Assembly (NCBI RefSeq): GCF_014905175.1
Contig: NC_057789.1
Span: forward strand, 23,928,555 to 23,992,554
DNA: 64,000 bases
Source: Aphidius gifuensis
Taxonomy: Eukaryota; Arthropoda; Insecta; Hymenoptera; Braconidae
Direction: 5' to 3'
Every line of letters begins with the position of its first letter. The stretch's first letter is position 1. This document shows positions 20,622-34,346 of the stretch, one piece after another. Both the position numbers and the translations under genes were made by a program. Under the pieces are notes generated by a model. That model saw only the letters and a program-made list of their open reading frames with translations. It did not search any database and had not been told where the DNA came from.

Positions 20622-23600
20622 ATGGTGAAAAGTGGCGAAAAAAATATGATATTTGATCCATGTAGTCAGAGAATGATTGATTCTGGTGAAGAAATTGTTA
20701 TTTCTGGAATTGCTGGAAGTTTTCCAGATTCGGAAAATATAAAAAAATTACAAGAAAATTTAATGAATAAGGTGGATTTGATAAGTGACGATGATCGACG
20801 CTGGAAACTTGGTTAGTATAGAACTTGTACACAAATTTTATTGTCGTAGAAATTTTTTTTGAATTGTAGTAGACTGAATAAAATGCGATTGTCAAAAAAA
20901 TTTAAAAAAAAAATTAATTGAAGAGATATATAATGAAATTGATGATGCGATCTGAATAATATCAGGAACTATATTTAATACGCCTGAAGCGCTATAGATT
21001 ATTTTTCTAATTAACCGAAGATATTTTACTACTATTTTATTGTCGTTGTAGATCATCCTGATATTCCGCAGGGATCTGGAAAAATCCTCAATCTTGATAA
21101 ATTTGATGCATCATTCTTTGGAGTGCATTACAAGCTTGCAGCTGTAATGGATCCATCCTGTAGAATGTTGATGGAACACACATATGAAGCCGTTATAGAC
21201 GCAGGGGTTAATCCTCGTTCCGTGAAAAATAGTAATACTGGAGTTTTCATTGGTTCGTGTTTGTCTGAATCAGAAAAAACTTGGTTTTACGACAAACTTC
21301 AGGTATAAAGTTGTGATTGTATGTATATATTCCATGAAACCATTTTTAAAAAAGAGAAACTTAGAAAAAATCAAATGTTCCTAGCCGGGATTCAAACCCA
21401 ATTTTTTTGTTTTCTTAGGCAACTGCCTCAAAGTGTATATACACTGTATATACACTGTATATATATGTATAAAATTGACCAAAGACGTAAATAGTAATTC
21501 AATCAAAACTACATTGGAATTTCAAAAACTCATCTATAATATAAATTTTTAACTAGGGAAATGGATTTGGTATGATGGGTTGCAGCAAAGCAATGTTATC
21601 GAATAGGCTATCATACTGGCTTGGAGTAACTGGCCCAAGTTATACAGTTGATACTGCCTGTAGTTCAAGTTTTTTTGCTATGGAACAAGCTTACAGAGCA
21701 ATTCGAAGTGGTCAATGTGAGGCAGCTATAGTTGGAGGTTGCAATCTTTGTCTTTTGCCTAATACAACTCTACAGTTTAAACGATTAGGTTTGAGTTTTT
21801 CTTTAGAACTTTTCAGTAAACGACAATCTAATGAACGTTATTGAAATTGTTTTCGTGCAGGTGTTTTATCTCGCGACGGTCGATGCAAATCTTTCGACGA
21901 AAGGGCGAATGGTTATGTACGAAGTGAAACCGTTAGTGTGGCTTATCTTCAAAAAGCAAAAAATGCAAAACGAATTTATGCAACAATTGTTCATGGTAAA
22001 ACTAACTGCGATGGATTTAAAGAACGAGGCATTCTTTTCCCATCGAGTGTAATGCAGACCGCGCTTCTTCGGCAATTTTATGAAGAATGCCGAGTTCCAC
22101 CACAATCAATTGCATACGTTGAGGCTCATGGAACCGGGACAGCTGTTGGTGATCCTATAGAAGTTAATGCAATTGATACTATTTTTTGTCAGGGCAGAAC
22201 GGAACCCTTGAGAATTGGTTCTATTAAGTCGAATCTTGGACATTCAGAGGCAGCAAGTGGAATGTGTTCACTTGCCAAAGTTATTATTGCTTTTGAATCT
22301 GGAACGATCCCTCCAAATTTGCATTTTAAAATTCCTCGAAAAGATATTAAAGCTCTTGAAGAGGGTAGAGTTCGTGTTATAACTGAACCAGAGCCATGGA
22401 ATTGTGGTCTCACTGCAGTGAGTTCATTTGGATTCGGTGGAGCTAATGCTCATCTTTTGTTAAGACCAAACTATAAAATAAAAATCAATGGTGGGGCACC
22501 ACACGATGATCTTCCAAGACTTGTAGTCGTTTCAGGAAGAACTGAAGACGCTATAAATTGTATATTGTCTGACGTGAGTTGAAATATTTAGTTTCTTGTA
22601 AAATGTTGAACTTGAATTTTTTTTTACTTTACTTTTCAGGTTGAAAGTCGCCCCATAGATGTAGAATACGTAAGACTTCTTCATGAAATTTATATGCAGG
22701 AAGATCCAGGTCATTTGTATCGTGGCTTTACGATATTGAATAACACAAATTCCGAGAAAAAAATAAAAAAAATCGAACACTATTCTGGAGCTAAAAGACC
22801 TATTTGGTTTGTCTTTTCGGGTATGGGATCACAATGGCCAGCGATGGGTGCTGCTCTCCTACGCTTTCCAGTCTTTGCTCAAGCCATTAGCAAATGCGAT
22901 GCCATCCTGAGACCAAAAAATATTAATATTTACAATATTCTAATAAATCCTGACAAATCGACATTCGACAATATCATCAATTCTTTCGTTGGAATTGCTG
23001 CAGTACAGATTGGAATCGTTGATATGTTAAATTTGCTGGAAATTATACCAGATAAAATTATTGGTCATTCGGTGGGAGAATTGGGCTGTGCATATGCAGA
23101 TGGCTGCTTTACAGCTGAGCAAATGGTTTTAGCTGCATACTCAAGAGGTTTAGCTTTACTTGAAATAGACACAACCCGTGGTTCAATGGCAGCTGTTGGA
23201 TTAGGTATTAGTTGCATTTATGTTTACACATGAGTCAATGCATTAATTATGTATATGTATTATTTGAAAATAAATTCAAATATTTTTTCTTAAGGTTATC
23301 GGGAAATAAAGGATTTGTGCCCTCCAGATATTCAAGTTGCATGTCACAATAGTCCAGAAAGTTCAACAATTTCAGGTCCAGCTGATTCAATGAAAGCCTT
23401 TGTCACTAAACTCACTGCTCAAAAAATATTTGCAAGAGAAGTTCTATGCAATAATATTGCTTATCATAGTCGCTACATTGCTGAAGCTGGTCCAAGATTA
23501 TTACGTTATCTTAAGCAAGTAATTCCAGAACCAAAGACTCGTAGTCCTAAATGGCTTAGTACTTCTATACCAAGAAATCAATGGTCTACTTCAGCTGCTC

Positions 23601-26600
23601 AATTATGTTCCGCAGAATATCATACTAATAATCTTTTGAGTGCTGTATTATTCGGAGAAACATCTGCCTTGATTCCTAAGGATGCAGTTACCATTGAAAT
23701 TGCACCTCATGGACTTCTTCAAGCGATTCTACGAAGATCTCTTAATCCAAGTGTTACAAATATTGCTTTGACACAAAGAGGCCATGTAGATAATGTTGAA
23801 GTATTTCTCGAAGGAATTGGAAAATTATATAATACTGGTCATCAGCCTCAAATTGCAAAATTATACCCTGAAGTTTCATTCCCAGTTTCACGTGGAACAC
23901 CGATGATTTCTCCATTAATAAGGTGGGACCATTCCAATGAATGGTATGTAACAAAATTCGAAATGCAAGAAAAGATCTCTTCCGGAGAAAGAATGGTAAA
24001 GGTCTCATTGCAAAATGAAGAATTCGAATACATGGCAGGGCATGTAATCGACGGCAGAACTTTACTACCGGCTACCGGTTATTTGGTTTTAATTTGGGAA
24101 ACCGTAGGAATGATGAAAGGAGAACTTTTTACAGAACTTTCGATTGTCTTTGAGGATGTCAAGTTTTTGCGAGCAACGAATCTACCGAAAGAGGGTGTTG
24201 TTGAATTGACACTCAGTGTCCAAAAAGGCAAGAATTCAAAAATTCATAAAAAAAATTTTTTTGTAAATGTCTAATAATAAGTATTCTATAATAAGTAAAT
24301 TATAGGATCCGGAAAGTTTGAAGTATCAGAAGGTGGAGCAGCCGTAGTTACGGGTTACGTACGAGAAATTTCAAATCCGTCTGCCGAAAAGACCAAATGT
24401 ATATATGATAGTGGAAATGTTCAAGAGATGTCAACCAAAGACGTTTATAAAGAACTAAAACTCCGTGGATATCATTATAGTGGTCTCTTCCGAAGTATTA
24501 GATCTACAACGACTGATGGTAGCAGTGGTCAAATTATGTGGGATAATAATTGGGTTGCTTTCATTGACAATATGCTACAGATGAAAATTCTAGGCATGGA
24601 TTCTCGAGGGTTGTTCGTTCCCACGGGAATTCAAAAGTTAGTTATTGATACAAAAGCTCATTTCAACAAGATTTGTGAAATGCCCGACGATAATAAAGGT
24701 AAATAAAGAACTGGCGCAAATTAAATTTTTCAAATAAATTAAAAAATAACACTTAAACTTGCAAATTGCATTTTCGAATTATTTCTTAATTCATGTTTCA
24801 GTATTTCAAGTAATCTGTGACAAAACTTTAGACACAATAGTCTCCGGCGGCATTGAAATTTGTGGTCTTAATGCAAGTGCAATTGCCCGAAAAAAAAATG
24901 CTGGTCAGCCAGTCTTAGAAACATATAAGTTCGTTGCAAATCAAGACAACAAAGTTATCTCGATGCGAGATGCCATTTGTACAGCTACTCACTTGGCACT
25001 TGAACACCATCAGGGAGTCAAAGTAAAAACTCTGGAATTCTTTGGAGAACAGGAAAGTAGAAAAATCGAACATTTAATTTCACCTATGATTCTCGAAATT
25101 CTCGAAGATATACCTATGATGCAAGCTGACGTGGAAATTGTTTTCAAAGGCACTGGATTTGAAGACGAGAATCTTCCGCAAACTATCAATAAAGTATCAG
25201 ATTTAAAGAAACTATCACCAGATTCGAATGCTCTTGTTGTGACGGGAAAAAATCTTTTATCTTCTCAAAGTTCATTGATGCCCAAGGCACTTGAAGTATT
25301 AAAAAAAGACGGATTTCTTCTCACATTTGAATCTAAAGGGTATGACGAAAAATTCCTTCAACAATTATTAATAAAACAAAATCTTAATTTAATCCTTCGT
25401 AAAGTAGTGGATGGTTCAATCGTTTTTTTGTTAAGAAAAATTACGAAAATCCCAGAAACGTCAGTTATTGTTGGAGTGAGCAATGACTCATTCACGTGGG
25501 TCAATAATTTAAAAGCTGCTCTAAAAGCGGAAATCGAAAAAGAATCCCAATTGAGCTCAAGAATTTTGATCGTCAGTGAGAAAAGTTTCGAAAATGGGCT
25601 GTTAGGACTGGTGAACTGTCTTCGCAGAGAGCCAGGTGGGGAACTCGTTCGTGGATTTCTTTTACAAGACCCCAATGCACCAGACTTTGACATTGAAAAT
25701 CCATTTTACAAAGAACAGTTAAATCTTGATTTAGCAATTAATGTCTTACGACCTCATCCGAGTAATTTAAAAAATGCAAAACCTATTTGGGGAACTTATC
25801 GACATTTTCATATTCCAAAAGAAGAATTAAAAATAAAACATCATGCTTGGGCAAATGAATTTGTTCGAGGTGATTTGAGTAGTTTTCGATGGTTGGAAGG
25901 ACCAATTACTCCAGATTGTTGTCATCCCGATTTAGTAAAGATCGTTTATTCAGCTATAAATTTCCGGGATGTTATGTTAGCGACCGGCAAGCTAGCAGCA
26001 GAAGTTCTTGCAAGAACTCGTCAAGAAGAAGAATGTGTTTTAGGTTTCGAATATTCTGGTATCGATTCAAAGAATGAACGAATTATGGGCATGTACGACA
26101 GAAAAGTCATGGCAAATATGGCAATTATCAATCGTAACTTTTCTTGGAAAGTTCCAAAAAGCTGGACATTAGAGGATGCAGCAACTGTGCCTTGTGTGTA
26201 TGTTACGTGTTTTTATGCCCTCTATTCAAAAGGAAACATGAAAAAGGGAGACAAAGTTTTGATTCATGCTGGTTCAGGTGGTGTTGGACAAGCAGCTATA
26301 ATTCTTGCTTTACACGAAGGCTGTGAAGTGTTTACAACTGTCGGTACTCCTGACAAACTGAGATTTATCAGAAAACATTTTCCTCAGATTCCTGAAGACC
26401 ATATTGGCAATTCGCGAGACACCAGCTTCGAACATATGATTTTAAAACTTACTGGAGGCGAAGGGGTTGATATTGTTCTGAATTCGTTGTCCGAAGAAAA
26501 ATTGCAAGCTTCAATAAGGTGTTTGGCTGTTAATGGAAGATTCTTAGAAATTGGCAAATTCGATATGGCTAAAGATACGCCTGTAGGAATGTCTGCTTTC

Positions 26601-29019
26601 CTAAAAGAAATCAGCTTCTATGGAATTATGGTGGACAAGTTTATTGTATCATCGCTCGATAAGGTATTAAACGTTCAGCAGCTGTTTCAAAAATATCTTG
26701 ACGCTGATATTATCAAGCCAATCGTTAGAACAGTGTTCTCACATGACCAACTTGAAACCGCTTTTCGATACATGGGGGCGGGCAAGCATATTGGAAAAGT
26801 CATCATAAAAACTGCAGATGAGAATAATTTACAAAATATTGCTTTACCAGCTCATCCACGCTTTTACTGTCTTCCAAACAGAAGTTACATTATACTTGGT
26901 GGTCTTGGTGGTTTTGGTCTAGAACTTGCTGACTGGCTTGTTCTTCGAGGCGCGAAATATATTGTCCTTACTTCTCGTACTGGTATTAAAAATGGATATC
27001 AAAAAATGCGTATAAAGTTGTGGGAATCATATGGTACTAAAGTCTTGGTAATTTCTGGCAAAGAAGCATACATTCGTCAAGATTGTCTTGATATTTTAAA
27101 ACAATCGACGAGTATAGCTCCAGTTGATGCTATATTCAATCTTGCTGTTGTCTTGAAGGATTGCTTGTGGGAAAATCAAACACCTGAAACATTTGAAGAA
27201 TCATTCAAGCCAAAAGCTTGGAGTACTAAAAATTTGGACGAATTATCAAGAAAAATATGTCCATTGCTTCGTCATTTTGTTGTTTTTTCCTCTGTATCAT
27301 GTGGTCGTGGTAATGCCGGACAGACAAACTACGGAATGTCAAATTCAGTCATGGAAAGAATTTGTGAGACTAGAGTTTCTGAGGGACTACCTGCATTGGC
27401 AATACAATGGGGAGCAATTGGTGATGTTGGTTTAGTCGCAGACATGTTGGAAGATCATAAAGAAATTGTTATCGGTGGAACACTTCAACAAAGTATTTTA
27501 TCTTGTCTTCATGAACTTGATAGTTTCCTGGATCAATCTGAACCAATAGTTTCAAGTATGGTTGTGGCAGAAAAACGTGCTGGTGGGTCTGGTGCTCTGA
27601 ATATTGTTGACACTGTATTAAACATTATGGGGCTGAAAGATATAAAAACTATCGGCCATCATACATCTCTTGCTGAACTTGGAATGGATTCTATGATGGG
27701 CGTTGAAATAAAACAAACTCTAGAACGAGAGTTTGAAATATTTCTCACGGCACAAGATATACGTGGTCTCAATTTTGCCAAACTAATAGAGCTAGACGCT
27801 GCAAATCTTGAAGTGTTGAAAAAAAATCCAAAATCATCGACTGAATTAACTGAAGTATTGACGGGAATGAGACTTCTTTTGAGATTTGTAAGTGATGGAT
27901 CCATGCAAAATGAAGTTTGTCTTAAACTTAAAACCAAAGAAGAGTCTGGACGAGGTGAAGTCTTTTTTGTTCCTGGTGTTGAAGGATCTGCTTCTATATT
28001 TTCGAATCTTGCAGGTAAATTAATGTCACCTGCAACGTGTTTGCAATTCAATAGTGAACAAAAAGAAAATCTTTCTATTCAAGAAATTGCTAAAAATTTA
28101 TTATCGGTAAGTTTATTTAATTTTTTCATTAGAACTTACTGTTATATTGTAACATGGCATGTTTTTTTTTTTTCATCAGCATGTTCTAGCTAGAGGTAAA
28201 GATCGTCAAGATTTCCTCGTTGTTGGCTATTCATTTGGATCACTTGTTGCAATCGAAATTGTCAGATTGCTAGAAGCAGAAGGGCTTACTGGGAAACTTA
28301 TACTCATTGATGGCTCTCCTGATTTGATGATTGCTATACTGAAAGAGCAATTAGCTGTTACAAATGAAAGCGAACTCCAGAATACTATTTTAGTGGTAAT
28401 AATGGACTTTATGAATGCATCATTGAGTAGTGAATTATATTCGAGTTTGCAGAATTGCACTTCTTGGGAACAGAAACTCGATGTTTTTATTAAACATCTT
28501 CCATCAGAAACGTCAATGATGCCCGAAAAACAACAAAGAAATCTCTGCACTTCCTTGTATAAAAGACTACTTGCCCTCCTGGCTTATGATCCATCCATTA
28601 TTTTGCCCATTAATTCACCAATCACGCTTCTAAAACCATCTATGCCAACAATAAAAAATATGAGTGATGATTTCGGACTGTCTAAGGTACTCACAATAAT
28701 GTATCACTATGAACATAATTATAATAGCAGTTATTGATCTTCTTCCTTATTTTGATATAATTGAAATTCCTATCCCTCAAATTTCCTCGTGAAAACAAAG
28801 CAATTTTCATATCTAAATTCAAACAATTTACGAATTATATTTTTCTGTTTTATGCAGGTTTCTCATAAAAAACCAGAAATTTATGTTCTCAACGGAAATC
28901 ACGTAACAATACTAGACGATAGTAGAGTTGCAGCTGCAATCAACGGTGAAGCAATAGAAAACATAGAAGCTTTCGAAACCGGACATGAAAATATACTTGC
29001 TAATGCAGAAGTCAAATAA
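20622..29019 (+). CDS. FAS: Fatty acid synthase (single-chain, type I)
   Basis: Makes palmitate from acetyl-, malonyl-CoA and NADPH in the cytosol. Ten exons: 20622-20811, 21052-21302, 21557-21788, 21861-22573, 22640-23204, 23295-24227, 24306-24698, 24802-28106, 28180-28686 and 28858-29019. All junction phases agree, giving 2416 aa, the usual insect length. Domains in order: ketosynthase (Cys182 in DTACSSS, His314 in EAHGTGT, His352 in NLGHSE), acyltransferase (Ser606 in GHSVGELG), dehydratase (His900 in GHVIDGRTLLP), enoyl reductase (HAGSGGVGQ, about 1582), ketoreductase (GGLGGFG about 1792, with NYGMSN), carrier protein (Ser2056 in GMDSMMG) and thioesterase (Ser2212 in GYSFGS; His in NHVTIL). 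Every catalytic motif is present. Intron 6 has GC-AG ends. Confidence 0.95.
24228..24305 (+). other. GC-AG intron in FAS
   Basis: The exon ends AAAAAG and the intron begins GCAAGA and ends TTATAG. Joining at 24227/24306 restores phase 1 and gives VQKGSGKFEV, which fits the FAS family. No GT donor nearby gives the right phase: GTAAAT at 24260 is phase 0 and breaks the frame. Confidence 0.8.
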
Positions 29020-31303
29020 GAACATTAAAAAATAAACGTATTCAATATTTAGTACTTTTAATGTCAACCTTTGGGATATCTTTCTTTCATAATCCGACAT
29101 ATATAATTCTAAGTAAGAATAATAAAAGGTTACAAGTTGACAGACTAAGACACCTATTAGCCCATTTTTAAAAAACAAATAAAAAAAATTTTTTTTTTCC
29201 AGTTTCTCATTGCTTTGAGCTTTTTTGTGTGTCATCAAGCTAAATTGAAAATTAGTGTTTGAAACACAACTGGTGAACTCAACGAATTTGGAAATTGATT
29301 TCGAAGAAAAAAAAAAAAAAAAGCGTCAGTTCAACGACAAAGGCTATTTTATTTTATAAATGTGCATTCATGTGTGATCTCGTTAAGCCATCCACTCGTT
29401 TTGGGATCAAAGAGCTACCAGGATATATGAACTCAATGAACTTGGCTCCATATAAATTTCATATCATATTTTTATTTGATTGCTGATTTTATTATTTCTG
29501 ATGGCAGATGATATTTTTGTCTGTTATTAATATATTTTTCATCAGTATAAATATACATTTTTAAAAAACTTTTGAATGACAATTGATTACTAAATATATA
29601 ATTGTTTCGACACTCAAATATTAACTCTCTTTTAATCGAAAAAATTTCAACTGTTAAATTTTTTATTACACAATAAATTTAAAACGATTCTCGTGACTAT
29701 TGTCAATAATTTGAACAAACCAATTGGTTATTTTTATTTTCAACATTTGTTTTAATTTAAATATATTTTTTTAGACTAAAAATTATTAACTAGGTGACAA
29801 TTGATTGATTTGAAAATAAAAAAAATATATACTTCCAATTTATTTTTCAATTTCAACTCAATTTAAAAAAATATATATCCACTTTTTTTAAACATTCACA
29901 TTTACACACATATATATATTATTGAAAAACAAATTCTATTTTCAACACTGTTGGTAATTTAAAATGAAAAAAAAATATTAAATATGTCTCTAGTAAGTTA
30001 GTGTATGCGGTCAAGCATCAATGTGTTAATTAAACAATAACTTTTTAAAACTTTTTTCAACTCTGAATACTAATTCTTTCCTATTATTATTATTATTTGT
30101 TTTTTGTAATTTTTTATTATTATAAATTTCATGAAACAAGAAAAAGTTACCAACAGATATGAATAATTTTATAGCAAAAAAAGTAAATATTATTCAGAGC
30201 ACTATGTGTTATTTATTGCTAACAACTAACAACATTTTTAAAATTGAACATTTTGAACATTGCAGTTGGCAACAAAATTCGTGAATCCGCGATAATACGC
30301 GAGCCAAGTTGCCAAGATCAATATATCAAAAATGACATAATAATAATAAATAAGAAAAAAAATAAAAAAACATTCAAGTAAATTATATATTGTGGTAAAT
30401 AAATTGTCAACTTTTTTATTATTCATATAAATATGTAATATAATTTCTACAAGTAGAAAAAAAAACTCATGAAAAAAAAAAATATATAAATGGTATATAT
30501 AGTTTAAAAGTGTAAGCCTTTTATTTTGACTTGTCTCTTCATAGGATTACATTCGAGATTTCATGTATATAAAGCACAAAAAAAAGTATAGCTCTTTGGG
30601 CAAAAGCTACAAAATTTTTTATTTATTTCTGGTTTCTTAGTCTCGGCAGAGCACTAGCCATACCAAAAATCTGACCTTAGAAATGTCTTATGTCTTTAGA
30701 AATATCACCTTGAAAATCTATACAAATATATATTAATATTCAAAAATTAAAAATTCATCATGCTGTGTTGTTTAAAGTTGGTTAATTTAAAGTAGCTTAT
30801 TTAGTCTTGAAGTTAATGTCAATTTTATTTTTAAAAAAAATGTCATTGCTTTGTTTAAATGTATTATTTTAATATAGCTTCATGAATAATCCTTAAAAGT
30901 TGTAAATTAATTCTATTAGCCATCTGGTTAATCATTATTTTTTTGGTACTTTCAAATTGATTTTATAATTTAAAATACAATATATAAATATGGTTGAATC
31001 CAAGAAGCTCATTCTTGAGCTTTTGCTGTTTGGAAAAGTCTATATTATACCCAAGCACGTTTCGCATAATATTACTTTTTATTGATTTTTATTTTTTTAA
31101 ATTTTCATTTTAAAAAAGTACTAGAAAAAAAATATAAGTAAATAGCAAGATTTTTATTTTATTTTTTAAAATGTATATTGTTTTTCCATGAATAAAATTT
31201 TTTTATATTTTTATTTAAAGAAAAAAAAAAAGACAGAGGTTGTTATTTATCATTATTTAAATTGACCTTGAAAATTAATATAATAACTAATTTTCGTTGT
31301 CAG
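29020..31303. other. Gene-free AT-rich stretch
   Basis: FAS 3' flank and AT-rich intergenic DNA. No supported gene, RNA or repeat is seen. Confidence 0.55.
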
Positions 31304-31354
31304 TCTGAAGAAATCACCACACCAGTAGTCACATCTGAAAAATATCAAATTCAA
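31304..31354 (+). other. Orphan exon-like segment
   Basis: A 51-bp open segment (SEEITTPVVTSEKYQIQ) is flanked by a good acceptor (TTTTCGTTGTCAG) and a consensus donor (GTAAGT). Base composition is less AT-rich than its surroundings. No partner exon was found in the 2 kb upstream or in the CAP relic downstream. Confidence 0.3.
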
Positions 31355-31775
31355 GTAAGTTACAGAAAATAAAATAAAATAAAAAATAGTTTAAAAAATT
31401 AATAACCTTGAGTAAAATATTCATTAATTTTCTTATTAATTATTCTTGAATTATTTTTATTCCATCAATTAAATTTTCAACTTCAATAAAGAAATAGAAA
31501 AAATTTTTTTATCACTTTATATATTGTTAAAAATTATATAAAAATAATATTATTTCACGTCAGTGTTTGATATATTTAATTAATTTCTTACTGAATAATG
31601 AAAAATAAATATTATTCTAAAAACAATTATTTATTTTCTCTTAAAATAATCATCAAAAAATATATTGACAAATAATTTGATTTTATTTTATTAATTCAGC
31701 TTCTACACGGACGATCATAGTATTTATTTTTTTTTTAATTTTCACAAAAAAGCTGAAATTAAAATAAAAATTATT

Positions 31776-32916
31776 ATGGCTACAACGATTAGACTGATGA
31801 CTGTCATTGTCACTGTTTTAATTGCTTTAGTGGCTGATTACTGTCGAATTCAAAGTTGCCGAAATAAACCACATACAATGTGCAAATATTTTGTAAGTAT
31901 AATTATTTTTTAAACTATTTATTTCAATTCATTTATAAATCCAATCATGGATATTTTCGTTTTTTTATCTCTCAATTTATTGTCATTATTATTCATTTAT
32001 TTATCTAATCATTTATGGTTTTTTTTGTTCTTTATCTCTTTGTTTATTTTCACTATTTATTTATTTATTTATTTATTTTTCAAGTCACCAAGACCATCAA
32101 AAGCTTGTGGTATCTTGCAACAAACCTCCATTTCAAGTGACGAAAGAAATGAAATTCTTAAAGTTCACAATATATTCAGAAAAAGAGTTAAAAATGGAAA
32201 AGAACGTCGTGGAAACCCTGGCCCACAACCAAAAGAGATGATCAAGGATCTTGTAAATAATAAATTCAATTATATCAATTATTTTATGATTAAAAAAAAA
32301 AATTATTATTATTACTATTTAATTTCTAGAAATGGGATGCAGAATTGGCCAAAATTGCACAACGCTGGGCCGACTAATGTATAGATGGTTATGACGAATG
32401 TAGAAATACAGGTAATACATTTATTAATATAAACAAATTAAGTGCTTTATATTTTTCATTTGATTAACAAAACAAAACAAAAATTTTCTGCAGAAACTTT
32501 TGGATATGTTGGTCAAAATTGGGCTCTTATGGGAAACTCACGTGGATGGACTGCGACTATAGACAGATTTAATAAAAGGATGCGGTACGAAGAAGTACAA
32601 TATTACAACAAAAATGACGTTGAAAAGTTCAGGTGAGTAAATTCTAAAATAGTTTGTAATATTGTCAATACTATTATATATTTTGAATGTTTAAATAAAA
32701 AAAATAATTGTTACAAATATGATCCAGACGTATAATTATGGTCCAGTTACGGGTCACTATACTCAGATGGTTTGGGGTCAAACAACTCATATTGGATGTG
32801 GTGTTACTAGATATTATAGGAAAGAATATTACACAACTGTGCTTGTATGTAATTATGGTCCAGGTGGAAACGTTCTAGACAGACCAGTTTATCAAATTAA
32901 ACAACGTAAAAATTAA
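31776..32916 (+). pseudogene. CAP / antigen-5-like secreted protein, disrupted
   Basis: Resembles the insect antigen-5 branch of the CAP superfamily. Exons: 31776-31892 (signal peptide, then DYCRIQSC and HTMCKYF), 32085-32252 (ISSDERNEILKVHNIFRKRV), 32330-32411 (KWDAELAKIAQRWAD), 32494-32632 (GYVGQNWALMG) and 32728-32916 (GHYTQMVWGQT, CNYGPGGNV). There are two lesions. Exon 3 contains an in-frame TAA at 32375-32377, codon 111. The only visible acceptor for exon 5 (CAG ending 32727) puts it out of phase with exon 4 and lacks a pyrimidine tract. The rest is well preserved, so inactivation looks recent. A sequencing error could explain one lesion but hardly both. Confidence 0.75.
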
Positions 32917-33776
32917 TTTAATTTTCATTCATAAATTTATATATATATCAAGTAATTTGACATTTTTATGTTAAAATACTTGAAAAATATTAACAATAAT
33001 TTAATAAATTCAAATGATTTTTTTTTCATACATTAATAGCAAATACAATTATGATAAAAAAAAACTTGTTAAATTGTTTTGTATAAAAAAAAGGTTACAA
33101 ATTAAATAAATAATAATAAAAAAAAAACAAAAAATTTCTTATAATTTTTATAGGCTATTATAAAAAATAAATTATTTTTGTATTTTAGAAAAATTGACAG
33201 GGCAATAGGCCAATAAATATTACGTGCAAGGTTAACACGTCTCAAGAGAATATATCTCAAAGTAGTCACGTATTAATACTTGAGCTTTTATTTATGTTTT
33301 TCTTTTTTTTTTTCATATAAACAAGTACCCGTCATGGACTATTTGCATGAGTCACACTTTGAGCTTTATTATGAATTTGAAGAAAAACAGAGAATTACCT
33401 TGAGTCTCGTACAACTTGAAATATATAAACAATATTTTCAATATTTTCTTGATTCACATCTCGAGAATTGGGTCTACTTTTGTCTACTAAAAAATTTATC
33501 AAATCCATTTGAAAAATAATAGAAGAAAGAAAAACGAAAACATGATAAAATAAAATATATGATAGTCGAAAAAAAAAACAAAAAGAAAAAACATATAATA
33601 TTTTAGAAACGACAAAACAATTCAAAATGGATAAAACATGAAATTGAAAATGAAATTTCATGCTTTCTTTATCTCATAAATATCATAAATAAATTTTTTT
33701 ATTTTTCATAAACAAAGGAAAAATGAAATTTAATTTATAGAAAAACTTTGAGAGCTTTCAATGTACCAAAAAAAAA
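32917..33776. other. AT-rich flank with no gene seen
   Basis: Only low-complexity open frames on both strands. Confidence 0.5.
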
Positions 33777-34346
33777 TTAAGGTTGAATGTAAATAGAATT
33801 TCTAACTATACGATTTTCGAATTTTTGGTCTCATATAAAAGCCAGAATAATTATCTATTTTGTTGAATTTTTTCAGAATTTTACACAACGTTTTTTTTTA
33901 GATAATTAATGTCAAAGTTGACAACTTTAACACGTAGGTATAGGGACTAAACACATATTTTCTTATCTAGCTCAAAAAGTTTCTATACGATTTTACTTAA
34001 TTTACTATCAGTTTGTACTCCTTTACAATACGAATTTTTTAAGCCCTCAATGATCATTTTCTACAACGGATTTTTAAAGATATTCAACTATCAGAATCAA
34101 AATTTTCTATCATTAGCGGTCATTCTCTTTCTTTTATTCGTCGTGCTGTCTCATGTTTTTTGGCTATGGTAGTATGTGTGAGTCTATCCAGATAGACTGC
34201 ATACACACATACTACCAAGAACCTGCCAGTATAGTGAATATATTTCGGACAGAGGGGCACTGAAAATATTTTTTATAACCATAAGTAGATGCGCACCCTC
34301 TCGGGCCCAAACTTCGTCCACCGATGCGATTTACATTCAACCTTAA
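33777..34346. mobile_element. TTAA-flanked MITE with 14-bp inverted ends
   Basis: TTAA (33777-33780), then GGTTGAATGTAAAT at the left end; ATTTACATTCAACC at the right end, then TTAA (34343-34346). Perfect 14-bp inverse ends and a TTAA duplication are the signature of piggyBac-type insertion. The unit is 562 bp with no transposase frame. It carries an internal hairpin at 34168-34216. Confidence 0.85.
34168..34216. repeat. Strong hairpin inside the TTAA MITE
   Basis: GGTAGTATGTGT and AGTCTATC on the left pair with GATAGACT and ACACATACTACC on the right across a 2-nt loop, with a small asymmetric bulge. Confidence 0.8.

Noticed and set aside
29295..29486. 63-aa plus frame after FAS
   Set aside because: Begins with a poly-Lys run from an A tract; no coding signature, in the FAS 3' flank.
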